From positions 124,001-188,000 of the forward strand of contig JAUIRK010000256.1 in assembly GCA_030549495.1 (NCBI GenBank): a DNA stretch of 64,000 nucleotides, read 5' to 3'. The stretch's first letter is position 1, and each line of letters begins with the position of its first letter. The notes below the pieces were generated by a model. The model made no database searches. It was not told where the DNA came from and was given only the letters and a program-made list of their open reading frames with translations. Below, one piece after another: positions 42,401 to 53,978 of the stretch. This DNA is from Nectonema munidae. Its lineage: Eukaryota; Nematomorpha; Nectonematoida; Nectonematidae. Made by a program: the position numbers and the translations under genes.

Positions 42401-43707
42401 TTGGGCCCAGGGAAAAGTGATTTGTGCCCCATTACGTTTTATCATACTTCAAAAGCTTAACGTTTTTGAATTGAAGGAAAACAACAGCAACAATCTCACT
42501 AATAATGTAATTATATTTGAATATATTTTGACGTCGATTACAAAAAATTAGAGTATTGTAAGAACCTTGATCTTGATCACTTTTGAATATAATATAATAT
42601 TTGTGATGGTGTCTTAACAATTTCGTATCGCTTCCTCTTTTCAAATTTGATTTGGGCATACTTTGAAAAAGGTAGTTTGACTTGAATCTTTATTGTGATT
42701 TTTTAAGAACTGCTAAAATCAGTATCCCCGTGTGGCGGCATTAAAGATAGACACGCCACTAGATTGTATTCCTCCCTTATTTAAAGTTCCTTTTTTTTTG
42801 AATGGCGAAAATTTTTTGTTATTGTGATAAGACTTAGTAAGAATCAATAATTATCATTTGTTTTCAATATTCTAGTTTTTCATTTTATGGGACCACTCGA
42901 GGGGACTATCTTAAGTCATCTTAGAGAACACACGGTCTCTTATTCAAGCTCAAATGAGTTCAATTAGGATTTATGTTTGAATTTGAGACTAGTCGTTAAT
43001 GCAGGCGTTTTGTTTTCTATCTCTATGCCAGGTTAAGAACTTAAATTTTAGCAATATTAAGCATGGGAAGTATTTTCCACTTGATACCCATGTTTCCATT
43101 TGATTAATTCAGAATAAATATTGGGTTAGCATGTAATTTTTTAATAAATTGTTCATTAAAATTTTGAATTAATATTTGAATATCTTCAAATATTTTTAAT
43201 TTAGGATTTCGATTGAGTAAATAGTTGAATTTGATTGTGGAGAACCAAAAAACATAATAACTCACCTTTTATATTTGCTAACATTTTTTAACTAGTCTAA
43301 GTTAATTCTCGACAGGACATTTGGCCTAGCGAATTTTTATCTAAATGGATATTTCCCCGAAGTGCACATAGCCCATTTGGCCAAATGTCCAAGTCCAATT
43401 AATGATAGGTTAATTTCACTTTGACTTTGAACTCACTACTCTTTAGTATTTAAACTAAAATAGCTAGTTATAATAAAAAACATTTTTGACTCTTAATTAC
43501 TTCAAATGTAACAAATTAGAAATTTAAAAAATTTTATTCTCAAAAAATTAATTCCATAAAAAGGTGTGAATACTCTCATAAATGGAATGCCATTTTTCAT
43601 TCATTTCTATGCATCCCTAATTATGTATCATTTCAATTTTAGCTTTTAATTTGTTACCTCAAAACTCTCCAGCTTGAAACAAATGTTAAATTCGTGCAAA
43701 CCGCATG
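39419..43707 (+). CDS. CCNL1: Cyclin L, five exons, 3' part not found
   Basis: Exons 39419-39590 (ATG 39423), 39651-39725, 41103-41212, 42167-42287 and 43643-43707 join in phases 0, 0, 2, 0 and end in phase 2. The product follows cyclin L in order: [15 protein letters not shown], then [11 protein letters not shown], then [13 protein letters not shown] (S-K-I-E-E-A-P-R-R-I-R-D in relatives), then [16 protein letters not shown], then Y-L-K-T-L. Cyclin L pairs with CDK11 to regulate pre-mRNA splicing in nuclear speckles. About 178 residues are seen, covering cyclin box 1 and the start of box 2; human CCNL1 has 526. The rest of box 2 and the RS tail were not found in 5 kb downstream. Either a long intron carries it beyond recognition, or the gene is truncated. 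Confidence 0.82.
40281..40432 (+). repeat. tRNA-derived SINE copy D
   Basis: Plus strand: GAGTGAATAGTTGAAATAGG, GATAACTCAAGG, B box GGTTTCGATCCC, GCATCACGCCTACTTTTCTCAT and a CCCCACAGTACCTTTAACTTTAC tail in shortened form. It sits in cyclin L intron 2. A second partial tail (TTCTCGATGAAAATACCC and CTACCTTTACCTTA) follows at about 40498-40540. Confidence 0.7.
41606..41915. mobile_element. hAT MITE with perfect 8-bp duplication, in cyclin L intron 3
   Basis: GTTAAAAC flanks both sides (41598-41605 and 41916-41923). The left terminus CAGAGCTTCAGAGCCGGAG pairs with the minus-strand right terminus AAGGGCTTCGGAGCCGCTTC. Repeated GGCTCC/GGAGCC words lie near both ends. 310 bases, no coding capacity. 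Confidence 0.78.
43315..43390. mobile_element. Short palindromic relative of the GACATTTGGCC family
   Basis: GGACATTTGGCCTAGCGAA at the left and GCCCATTTGGCCAAATGTCC at the right form a 76-base near-palindrome. Its arms match the ends of the elements at 20249 and 28421. It lies in a cyclin L intron. Confidence 0.5.
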
Positions 43708-44414
43708 GTAATTTCTTTCTTTCTTTTTCTATATTATTACATTTTTTTAATGATATTTTATTTATACTGTTTAATTAATATTTAAGTTTTTGTGTTAAGA
43801 AAATGTTAGTGATATACATTGATATTTCATTGTCATGTCTGTCCTAGCTTTTTGTTTTCTTTGATTTATTTGTAACAGCTACTTAACTTTTGAATAGTAA
43901 TTGTTGACTATTTAAACATAACAAAAATCGTCACATAACACTGCAATATAAAGAAGTTTTTGAAGCCTTTTCTACTCCAAAATATAAAATGTGGTTCAGC
44001 TTGATTTAAAATCGTCTTCATCTCGATCCAAAACTCCTTTTTATATTTAATTAAACTTCTCTTCGGTTAAATTAAATAAACGAAATATCTGAGTAAGTGC
44101 GCGTTTACTATTTTTCATCATAATTTTAGGCTTTTTTCACGTAAATTCACGAAGGGTGGCGTAGAAAATATCGTGAACAATAAAACTAAGGAGCTTCTTT
44201 CATTGGCCTATTATGACATTAATGTCTCATGGAAGTTTTGCATTCAATGATACTCGTATCCTGTCGAAACTGAGCATGTTTATTTTTATCGAGTAGCGAA
44301 ATAAACGACCAAGCCACATAAGCAGAATAAATACAGTGTTAAAAGCTAACGCAAATTGTAATTCTATAAATGTTCATATGAATGCAAACGTTTATGAAAA
44401 TGATTGATTCATTC

Positions 44415-44602
44415 AGGACCGTATCAAGGGGAAGGGCAGTGAGGGGCAATTGCCCCGGGACGCCATTTCATTTTCCTACCTAAGGAGCACTATGGGGCCA
44501 GCCCGCCTCCAAAGTCTGGCTATTATGAGCATTGAGAAAGAAGTTCTCGATTGTGTTGATTTTGACGATGTCATCGATAATTTTGCTGCTGCTAAAACAT
44601 GA
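44415..44602 (+). mobile_element. hAT fragment, ZMYM1-like C-terminus with one terminus
   Basis: CAGGACCGTATCAAGGGGAA and GGGGCAATTGCCCCGGGACG form a terminus typical of ZMYM1-related hATs. Then an open frame (44480-44602) encodes the dimerisation-domain end: R-L-Q-S-L-A-I-M-S-I-E-K-E, D-D-V-I-D-N-F-A-A-A-K-T and a stop. Terminus and C-terminus are adjacent, so almost the whole transposase has been deleted. No opposite terminus was found. Confidence 0.6.
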
Positions 44603-44960
44603 AAAATGAACATCTAATGGAGGCTGTCTTTGATTCAGTCAGTATATATCTGAATTATGTGGCTTTATAAAAATGTGAGCATTTTTTTTATAAATAACTT
44701 TTTAGGCCAGAATGGGATGGGCATGAGTGAGAAAAGAAAGGACCTTTGCCCTATCGCCCATATGGCAATTTTCTAAGATATCTCAGTATTTATACACTAT
44801 TCAAGTTTGCTAATTTGAATTTTAGCATTTTCAAAATCATTTCAATATTTAGTATAATATCCACAATAAAATTAATAAATAATTAACCTAAATGATATGA
44901 ACTCTTTCAGACATTTGTTTTCAAAAATTAGTCGTATGCTTTTCCTTTGATTGAATTTAA

Positions 44961-45080
44961 CCCTTTAACGGCCAGAATAATCAGGCGATATCTAGTATAA
45001 AGCAGAAGATTTGTATTAAAAAGCATTAATAAACGCAGACGATTCACATTTTTGTAAAGTCGACTGTAGTCGATAACCGG
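44961..45080 (-). mobile_element. TTAA MITE, copy 4 (inverted)
   Basis: Reverse orientation: TTAA, CCCTTTAACGGCCAGAATAA, the shared AGAAGATTTGTATTAAA segment, GTCGACTGTAGTCGA and a final CCGG-TTAA. Both TTAA flanks are present. It is more diverged than copies 1 and 2. Confidence 0.7.
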
Positions 45081-45461
45081 TTAAACATAAAAGCAGACTA
45101 TTTCCAATGACCGGTGATGCGTGAAAATGTTAATATGAAAATTTAAAATGTGCTTTTATGCAAAATAATTCATCTAATATTTATTGTTTTTTGGCTGATC
45201 GATTGATTCAAATTAGCATAATCCAAAATAATGTAAGAAAGTTTTCGATTTAAGTACATTTGACCATTTGACACCAACTATAGTACAATACAATATAAAA
45301 GCCCTCATACTCTCTGTTTTTTTATTTCGACACTATCCCATGGCGAAATCGGTATTCACGCAAAACTTCATTCCTTCATAAAACCGTATTCATTTTTTTA
45401 AATTGAAAAAGTACATGCACTTGATGATATCTGAATTGTATTGAATGTTCATTTTTTGTCA

Positions 45462-45595
45462 GTTTACTTCTACGGCATGAGGTTGTGCTTGCTGCAAATC
45501 TCAAAAGATTCCTTCAACGAAGCGAGGCAATACCTCTACGTGACCGTAGGAGCAAACTGATGCACATTTATAACTATTTTCAATCTCCAAAGTAA
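45462..45595 (+). CDS. Unassigned open stretch, possible exon
   Basis: After a TTTTTGTCAG acceptor, one frame stays open for about 44 codons: H-E-V-V-L-A-A-N-L, then A-I-P-L-R-D-R-R-S-K-L. The position suits a next cyclin L exon and the phase is formally compatible. But it would turn the conserved Trp at the junction into Cys, and similarity to the expected P-E-x-I-A-C-A-C-I-Y-L-A block is poor. An open frame on the minus strand at 45622-45804 is also unrecognised. Confidence 0.2.
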
Positions 45596-46043
45596 TATTG
45601 CTTGTCATTTTTATAGTTGCCCTACTCGAACAGTTGGGTAACCCAGCGTACAGTCGATTCAGACAGGTTCCGCAGCATCGACATCATGAATTCACTTCTT
45701 TCCATCTTGAATGTGGAGTGATGAGCACGGCTTTTGCGAGATTGATATATTGCGCTTTGCAATTCAAACTCAAGTGCATTCTTGCTGAAACCAGATCTCT
45801 GCACTCAAAACAGTTGCCTGTATTTAATTAATCTTTCATCTCTTTTCGTATAATTTTATTTTTAATTTCACAATTTTAGTTTTCTCCCTAAAGCTTACAT
45901 GTAATATCATCATTGCCTTCCCCTCCACTTTTTTTACATATCTGACAAAGGATTCTTTGTATGGACTGTATACAAGAAGCTCGTTTAAAATACATGATTT
46001 ACTTCCTCTCTCGTTTAGGATGGAGATTTCTAATATTCTAAGG

Positions 46044-46253
46044 CAGTGATTTTCAACCTGGTTTGACAGTCCACTTTGAGATGGAGTAGGTTTTCAAAAT
46101 GTGGCCTTGCAATTTAAGGCCCTTTTTACTACCCTGAGCCTGATTTGGTGTTAGAGTTGAAAAACACAATCTCAAAAAACATGTTCGGTGAATAGCATAT
46201 TCCTTAGTTTTTCTCGGAGATGAACGGACTTATTTAAGGGTTGAACATCACTG
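46044..46253. mobile_element. Short hAT-type MITE
   Basis: The left end CAGTGATTTTCAACCTGG and the minus-strand right end CAGTGATGTTCAACCC are inverted repeats, 210 bases apart. Flanking 8-mers match only in part. The CAGTG-start is a common hAT terminus. Non-coding. Confidence 0.6.
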
Positions 46254-46334
46254 CTTTTGGGCAATTAGCATAAACACATTACTCTCTTTTCCTACATTTT
46301 GCTAAATTAAACACATTTTTTGTTGTGATCATTA

Positions 46335-46455
46335 GGGTTGCGCCTTCACGCATTTATAGCAATAGGGCTCAACTTTGGGAGCCGGAGTCCGTTTTTTAAG
46401 TATCCTGATTCGGAAGCGTATTTTTTAAGTATTTACCCGCTGATTCCGCAACCCT
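46335..46455. mobile_element. Very short inverted-repeat element
   Basis: TAGGGTTGCG at the left and CGCAACCCTA at the right are exact complements about 120 bases apart. GGAGCCGGAGTCCG and GATTCGGAAGCG inside echo hAT subterminal words. Superfamily uncertain. Confidence 0.5.
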
Positions 46456-46459
46456 AGTA

Positions 46460-49400
46460 TTGAAGATCCTTCATTTTACCGTGAAATTAAATAGAACAAA
46501 ACAATTTTTTGGAGTCTTCTAACCAAATTTTTTCATGCCGTGTAAAGTTCGATATAATTTTTACGAAAAATAAAAGATCTCTAATATTTCAAAAGTTTAT
46601 AATCATTTATGTTTTTGAGATGAATACTTCATATCTATTTGAGGATGCACTGCATATGCCCTAGTCGATTAACAGATGTATAAATAACATCATGGTCTTG
46701 TTTTTTGCCACCCGATTACGTTCTCTCAATATCATCGTAACCAGTCAGTCCGAAAAAAAAAACGATTTATATTTGAAACCGAGTGAACAATACTCTCTCT
46801 AAATATGCCCACAAGGTTCGGGTGTTGAAGTTTCGTTACACTTTTGCAGCAGCAGTAGCAGCCATGAGCAAGTATACTACCAGCCACTATATGGTACTGC
46901 TGGTTCCATCAATAGCTTCAAATTTGTTTTTTTATCCTAGCAAAATCACATTTGTTATTACCTTTTATTGTTATTACTAGTTTAAAATTGGTTTACAATG
47001 ATTTTCTGTTCTTTTAGGAAAAATAGGCGTTATTGACTTGTGTTTTCCCTGCTCTTAATACAGAAAATATTTAGTGTTTAAGTAAAATTAAGTTCTGCAT
47101 CTCTTTTATGTCGAACTTTCGAGATTGTTTAATTTTTTCTGTGTTAACTTTTATGTTGCCATGGTATACAACCCTATGCCTTTTCTAGATTCAAAAAATT
47201 TTCGCTTTCCTGATGTTTAAGTCAAATATTCTATTTTTGGACATCGCCTTCTTCACACATATGCGAAATATAGAGAAAAGTCAAATTCAAAACTTTCCTA
47301 TTTTTATTGTATGCTTGAAAGTACATTGAACAAAATTTTACACCATAGCAAATATCCTTCTCATTTTTGAATCTTGAATTAATAAGTTTAAAAAGTTTTT
47401 CTTTTTTTTATTTGTATCTAGTATCCAAAAATGTTTCTAGTATTAAAATTTTATTTTGGAGATTGTATCAAGACTTACGCTTGCTGCTTTATTTTTAAAT
47501 TTCAAATGAATAAAAAAAACTTACATGGAACAAGGAAAGCAAACCAGGAAAGAAGGGATATTGCAACAATGATTTTATTATGATAAATCTATTTTTAAAT
47601 GACTGTCTTGTAGTCAATTTAACAGCATTATTTTGTCAAGTTCAAAAGATTTGCTTTGTTCTCACACTAGCAAGTTAAATTATAGCGCAATAATAATTGT
47701 ATGACCAGTGCAATATTCATCCGAGATCTTTATCTCTTTCACGTACGATTACTAATATCCTATACATGTGTTTTAATATATCTGTTTGAAAATAAATCTA
47801 GAGAAATAGTTATTGCGAAAATTTCCTCAATTTTCATCCACTAAATACAGCGAAATGAAATTTATTATTCATAACACAGATTAAAGGTATACATGATTTA
47901 AAACACGTGTATTCTATTAGAAATTAACTTGTGATATAAGAGTTCCTTTTGTTGACGTCATAATACAGAAATTTTATTTTTGATGTGCAGAGATTGTAAA
48001 TTTTTTGCATTAGAAAGCAAGAATTTGCCTATAGAAGATGTCACATTAATTTTCGAAATATCTTTATTCTACATCTTGATTCGCTTCTCACAAACAAAGG
48101 GACGTGCTCTTTTATGCGTTCCTTTAATCTTTTTACCTAAATTGGGATAAGAGTTTGAAGAAATTCTATTTTTTGTACATCTTGTAGTAAGTAAATGGTT
48201 GTATAAAAGGTGCTCTGGTATTAAAGGTAGTTTATTAAATGTTAAAAAAATTTAAGTGTACTAGTTGTTGAGATTTTAAAAAAGTTGAAATTAGTAACGA
48301 AAAGTTAGTAGTGAAAGATATAGAACTAAAAAAGTTAATCAATTTTGTTACTTGTAAAAGGTTATATAGATCAGATAGGTAGTGTTTGTAACTCAGTAGA
48401 ACACAATAAAACTAGCTTGGAAGAAATTTAAATCTTTAAGCAGTGTTCTATGTGATAATACTTTTTCTTTAAACATAAAGGGTTATCGTTATAAAAGTTG
48501 TATTCGATCTAGTTTAGTATACAGTAGTTAACGTTGAGCGCTAAAAGAAGTGGAGTAAAATAGGCTAAACACACAACAGATGAGAATGTTAAGAATTATT
48601 TGTAAATCTAATTGGAAAGACAAATTAAGCAATCAAAAAATAAGAAGTTTATGTGATGTAACTGAAATCAATAAAGTAATAGAGAAGCAAAATTAACCGA
48701 AGAGTTAATTAATATAGCGTACAAACAGCAAACTTTATGTAGTTTAATGGTAGACCAGAATTAAGATGGAAATAATTAGCTCCTAGGGATATGAAAAAAA
48801 AGAAATTAAAAAATAGGTGATGAAGAAAATAGAGAATTTTGGAAATCTAAAATTAGGTAGTCTTTTTATATATGTTTTCATAGTTGCAACACCCGCTAGA
48901 CCCTAGCTTGCTCGGAAAGTAGCCCTAAAACCGGTTTATTTATATTTAATCTTTTTACTGTCCTTCCTGCATATACGATACTCCGTTTTCACATATATAA
49001 ATCATATTGAGTGATGAAATTCCAGGACCATTTCCATACAGTGAAGCCGCATTTTTCCATCACATTCGGTTCCTCAAAAAAAAGACGGATATTCGAGATT
49101 GATTGATTGATTTAGTGAAGAAAAAATGCTACCATAAGGAAATCTGTTCTCAATAAAACTTAACTAATGTTGAGGTTGACCGATTTTCGCGGCCTGTCTA
49201 CTATGAATAAGCAGCGTTATCTATATCCTAGGTTATAAGTTCTACATTAAATTATCTTATCAATTCAACAATCGCAATTATTTTCTTCAGCTCAGTTGGT
49301 GAAATTGAAAAAACACTTTTGAATGTGTGTGATAAAATGATTTAAAAACGTACTTATGTAGAAATTCATTCGTAATTGGCATAGATCGCTGAATTGTTAA

Positions 49401-49824
49401 AAAAAAGACAGCTGCTTTTGATGCCAGTGCTCATTCATCTGTACTTCACTCCATGATATCCTGGTCGTTAACACAATAAGAATACTATAGATGCTAGGAA
49501 AAACTATTTTGTGAATTTGCCCATAAAAAATGATTAAGAACAAACATATTTTTTTAATTGCTATTTTCTTCTATTTTCATTTTACCTTTAAATGATTCTT
49601 GATATAAATTATTTTATATCTGAAAGCTTTGATAGGGGTGCAAAATTTTTTTTGTTAAGTTTAGTAGCACGTGCATATAAACTTTGCCATACATCATTCA
49701 TACGCCAAATGTATTAAAATAATCAAAATGCAAATGCTTTAGAAATGAAATATGCAATTTATTTCTTACCTAACATGTTTAGTAAACATTGTTTACATAG
49801 GAAAATAGTGCAGGTTATTTTAAT
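46460..49824. other. Long gene-poor stretch downstream of the cyclin L exons
   Basis: AT-rich with no recognised coding exon or repeat end. A short CCTGGTCGTTAACA at about 49460 matches the right end of the TTAA MITE and may be a fragment. The missing cyclin L exons, expected to be high-complexity, were sought here and not seen. Confidence 0.4.
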
Positions 49825-51516
49825 TCACATATGTACAAGTTTCTGCCCACGTGGTGAATGCCATAGTCTAATACTTTCATTTGGATCAAAGTCCTTAACG
49901 GAGGAAGCACCACTGAGGCCGACAAGCATGAGGGAATCAAGGTTGGCTGTTGTCAGTCTTGATCTGAGGTCTGTTTTCTTCGCAACTAGCAGATGAACTT
50001 GGTAAAATGAAAACAAATCAGTTTGGATAACACTGAGAATCTTTCATTGCGTAGCATAGTCTGTTTTCAAAGGTGGGGGAAGGACTGATCTTTTCCCAGG
50101 ATTTTCAATCTAAATCACTCATCAAGCAGCATTTGCTTCGCAAAAGAAGCAGTTGGAACTTCCATGTTAGATAGGGGCTCCTTGAAATGCTGCACCAGTT
50201 GCCCAAGCTAAGCATCCCCAAAATTTGACAGTTTCTTTCCCTCTGGCCATCCCATTGTATCAAATATGGATACATTCTGTGCTACTGTTGCATCCATGGT
50301 CTTGAATCGCTCTGTCAGAGAAGCTTTCCCATCAGAGAGGATAATTCTTCTATCCTTTTGGTAGCTTGTTTCTCCTGCTTCTACTCTTTCTAACTGGACT
50401 TCTCTGAAGACACCAGCGGGAGGCACTTCAGACAAAAAAAGACACTCAATCTCTCCTGGGTTATGTTCCAGTTTGTTTAAAAGAGAAATAACACGGTTCA
50501 CTGGTGGTTTGAATTTCAACTTGTTGCATAAATGGTACAGCTTTCAATGAATCCAGGACTGCCAGTTGGAGTCTATGAGCCACACAATGAATGACAACCT
50601 AATGGGGAATATCTTTTGTTAATTTAGCAGCAACACCACCATGACAGCCCAACATTGTTCTTGCTCCATAGGTTTCAAGACCTACCACTTTTCCCTTGTC
50701 AAATAGGTTTATTCCCAGTCGTTTTGAGAGAGAATTCAAAGCTGTAATATAGCCAGTAGCAGTTTCATTGGGTAACTCCTCCAGACCTACATAAGACTCT
50801 GCAACAGTCCCCTCAGTGATGTAGCGCATATACACAATAGATGCTGAAACTGAAATGTCAGTGGAACCATCAAGTAGAAGGCCAACACGGAAACTTTGAA
50901 TTGTCTTCCATAAGTTTCTTTCAAGTGGAAGAAGCGATGCTATGAATAAATTCTGTGCACATTGTCCTGTTCACATATTTTTCTTTCACTGGAATTCCCA
51001 ATTTCCTGATAAGTTCAATTTGCTTCTCAAAATCACTGTATGGCTTATTCCAATAGGCAATGAAATGCGCAGTAATGAAAAGTTTTTTTGAGGTCCATTT
51101 TCAACATACACTTAACCAGTGATGTGTCTTCTGGATTCTTCTGGGCCTTGTATAATCGTTCACAGTTTCTGTGTTGACACACTTCTTTCATGAATCTTAA
51201 AAGTTTCTTTTTTCAATGAATTTGATGATGCGTCTGCTTGTTTCTTGAAACTACAGCTCCAGTTACTTGTCACTTCCAATACTTGATTATTGGCATCTCT
51301 TTTAATTGCCATCCAATCAGCAAATTCCCTGGCACATGAAGGAAATTTTTGCTCCCATGCTGAGCAGTTTTCTGCCTTTTCCTTTCTTCAATGACAACCA
51401 TGGGCTTCTATATTTGTACATTTCATCTGAGAATCAGAAATGCAATAATAATCTGAATCACTGTCTTCATTTTGTCTCTTTGAGAAAAACCTAAGAAGTG
51501 TTTCTTGCCGCTTCAT
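49825..51516 (-). mobile_element. hAT transposase, ZNF862/C17orf113-like, broken
   Basis: Minus strand. The start M-K-R-Q-E-T-L-L-R-F-F at 51516 is typical of this clade. It is followed in several frames by L-L-L-D-G-S-T-D-I-S-V-S and E-L-P-N-E-T-A-T-G-Y (50835-50599), C-V-A-H-R-L-Q-L-A-V-L-D-S-L, then 50519-50208, and at about 49960-49860 the C-terminal dimerisation piece with N-L-D-S-L-M-L-V and F-D-P-N-E-S-I-R-L-W. The order of pieces is that of an RNase-H-like hAT transposase with an inserted helical domain. Several stops and frameshifts separate the pieces, so it is dead. No terminal repeats or target duplication were delimited. It is noticeably less AT-rich than its surroundings, suggesting a younger insertion than most. 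Confidence 0.75.
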
Positions 51517-51776
51517 TTTAGAAGGTGACCAAAAAATAAATTTAAAATTCGAATATGAGGGCTTCCACTTTTTATTAATAATTTATTATTCAAATTCGCC
51601 AACACAGTAAAGTCACTTTAAGACTTTAAAAAACAAAAGAGTAGATGGATAAATGGATAAAAAAAATAAGTCTATAGCTGTGTTAATATTAATTTTAGTG
51701 ACCGTTTTCATAAACTGAAGCAAAAGTGACGTGACATGTCTTCAAAGTCATGTGATGTAAGCCGAAGTTGCTATTA

Positions 51777-52256
51777 TGTCCCCGCAAACACGCAATAGCT
51801 GTTACATTAGAGTCTTATACAAATAATAAAATGTTAGGCACCTACTTCAAATACGTATGCCTCGTCATGTTCAAAACTTGTAAGTATTGTTTTTTCTAGA
51901 AACTTCACCGCATAGTTGCAATAATAGCGTAGGCGTAGTATTAACTCTTGGTTAATATAAAAAAAATAAAATGAGCAAGAGTTAAAGTATTAAATCTTTC
52001 TTATCATATTTTTACCTTGTACTTATCGCAACTGTATTTTTAAAAGTGCCTATTTCCACTATTGATGGCTAAAAATGGCTATTTTTTATTACTACGTACC
52101 ATTATCGCAACTATGCCGTGAATTTTCTAAAAAAAAATGTGGGTACAAGTTTTGAACCTGACGATGCATACATATTTGAAACAGTTGTCTAATATTACAT
52201 GTGTCTAAGACTCTAATGTAACAGCTATTGTGTGTTTATGAGGAAATAGTAGCAAC
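51777..52256. mobile_element. MITE with arms of about 150 bp (fold-back element)
   Basis: The left arm 51777-51930 and right arm 52100-52256 are inverted copies: AATAGCTGTTACATTAGAGT, GTTCAAAACTTGTA, and TTCAC-GCATAGTTGC-ATAAT appear in both. The centre contains a smaller palindrome around TAACTCTT / AAGAGTTA. No open frame and no clear target duplication. It could form a long hairpin if transcribed. Confidence 0.72.
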
Positions 52257-52651
52257 CATATGAACTATTTTGTTACAAAATCTTTCTTTTAATTTCTAAA
52301 AAATATGAAAAGATAATTAAATGCCTTTAAAATTTAAATATAATATTTGTTGATAATCCGACAGGCTCCTACGTGTGTCGAATCATGAACTATCATGCTA
52401 AAATCGCCGCGAACTTTTCGAACAAGCTAATATTTTGATAGTTTTCAAAGAATTCTTTTGCTTAATTTTAAAGGATTTATTTATTGTTTGAGTTCAAAGA
52501 ATAATTTTTGTGCCAAGTTAAATTATTTTCAACAACAATTCTACAATATTTTTTCTTGTAATTTTAAACAAAAAATAGTGGTATGTCTTATGACTGAAAA
52601 GTACGGTTAATTTGAACTATAATAATTTCGATGATTGAAATAAATATTACC

Positions 52652-53082
52652 CAGGGGCGGATCTAGAAATTGGCATTAGTGGGCGGGCGGATTTTACTAA
52701 ACTAGAACTCAAATTTCAAGCATATAAATTTAAGCTTTATCAAAATTTTTAAAACAAAAAGAAGAATGAGAGCATTAAAACGATCCTCATTCATTGAACT
52801 GCGAAGTGAATTGATGTGGATTTAACTTGTAAATTTACAAAAAAAATTGGATAATATAAAAGTAATGTGTCACACTTAACTACGATTGAAACATAAAAAA
52901 ATTTTAGGGCTTCTCACTTTAGAGAAAGATTGAATCTAAAAAATGAGTTGCAGAAATCATCATAATATTTGAGTTCTACTAAAAGAATTAGATCAAAAAA
53001 AAATTCAAGCTATTGGCAATGCAATTTTATAGGGGGGGGGGGGGCGCACGCTGGTTCCGCCCCCTTTAAATCCGCCAGTGTT
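52652..53082 (+). mobile_element. MITE of the CAGGGGCGGATCTAG family, copy 2
   Basis: It starts CAGGGGCGGATCTAGAAATT and ends CCTTTAAATCCGCCAGTG; the ends are inverted repeats of about 12 bases. It has a run of 14 G residues near the right end. It is collinear with the inverted copy at 19147-19589. No coding capacity. Confidence 0.7.
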
Positions 53083-53099
53083 ACCCATTCCTCAGAATA

Positions 53100-53978
53100 A
53101 CATGCAGCTCCGGGTGAAGATATTGCTATAGTTTATGAAACTTCAATTACAAAATTGATCGCAGCCATATTGTATTTTTAAGGATGAAACATTCAGTTTT
53201 TCAAAAATAAGCTAAAGTAGCCAGCCGCACTTATCGCATATTATTGCCACCTCTTCAAGTCAATTTTACAGTGCTAAGGTATAGTTGCGTCAAAAATTTT
53301 TATGCCTCCGACATATGACAAGTATTCTGAAAACATTGTAAGTTACGATCGCACAGGAAAATTTTATGGTGCGCGGCGCGAGTGTGTGACTGTTTTTGCA
53401 CCCCATATATAACTTTCGCACTACGGAGATATGAGACTTTTCTCAATACTGATTTATAAACTTCAAATTATGAAAAGTATACATTGAAGTTTCATAAAAA
53501 TTTATATTTACCTTAACCTCTATACTTTTTAGAAAAAAGTAGTGTTTTACCATTTTCAATTTAGTATTACGACAAAAAACACAAGTATTTTTTTAGAAGA
53601 AAGCTGTCTGTTAAAAATATTTTAACGATTTTTTTTCAAACATTTTTTAAATAAAGTTAAAATTACTTGAAAAATCTAAGATACATACATACATACATCA
53701 CAAACAAATTTTAAATGAGACTTGCAAACATCGAAAGAACACTATTTGACAGCATAAAGAACAATATCACCTGCTATTTTAGGATACCGGTCCGATACAT
53801 CATTAGAATATTGAATATAAAAATTGAGAATGGATCATGTCTTGAAGTTAATTTGAGTAAACCAACGTGATCTTACTTTTCAATCAATTCTTCACTCTGA
53901 GATTCAGAGCTAGTTTTTGATGAAAATAAAGATGAAATGAAAATATGATACACAAGAGGACCATCGGTCATCTCCTAC
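53100..53978. other. AT-rich spacer
   Basis: No coding exon recognised except a tempting minus-strand stretch at about 53940-53885 ending in a Ser/Glu-rich peptide and a stop. No acceptor in the right phase precedes it. A short CATA microsatellite lies at 53682-53697. Confidence 0.35.

Noticed and set aside
44127-44252. Open stretch after TTTTAG that would fit the open phase of the last cyclin L exon and restore the Trp
   Set aside because: The translation (about 40 codons, then a stop) has no resemblance to the conserved N-(Y/F)-M-N-D-S-L-R segment expected there, so the phase match is probably chance.
45622-45804. Minus-strand open frame with some amphipathic sequence
   Set aside because: No motif or splice context was recognised and it overlaps another unrecognised open frame on the plus strand.
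53885-53940. Minus-strand Ser/Glu-rich peptide ending in a stop, as the last exon of the tentative gene
   Set aside because: No acceptor in the required phase, and the intron would be only about 30-70 bases.
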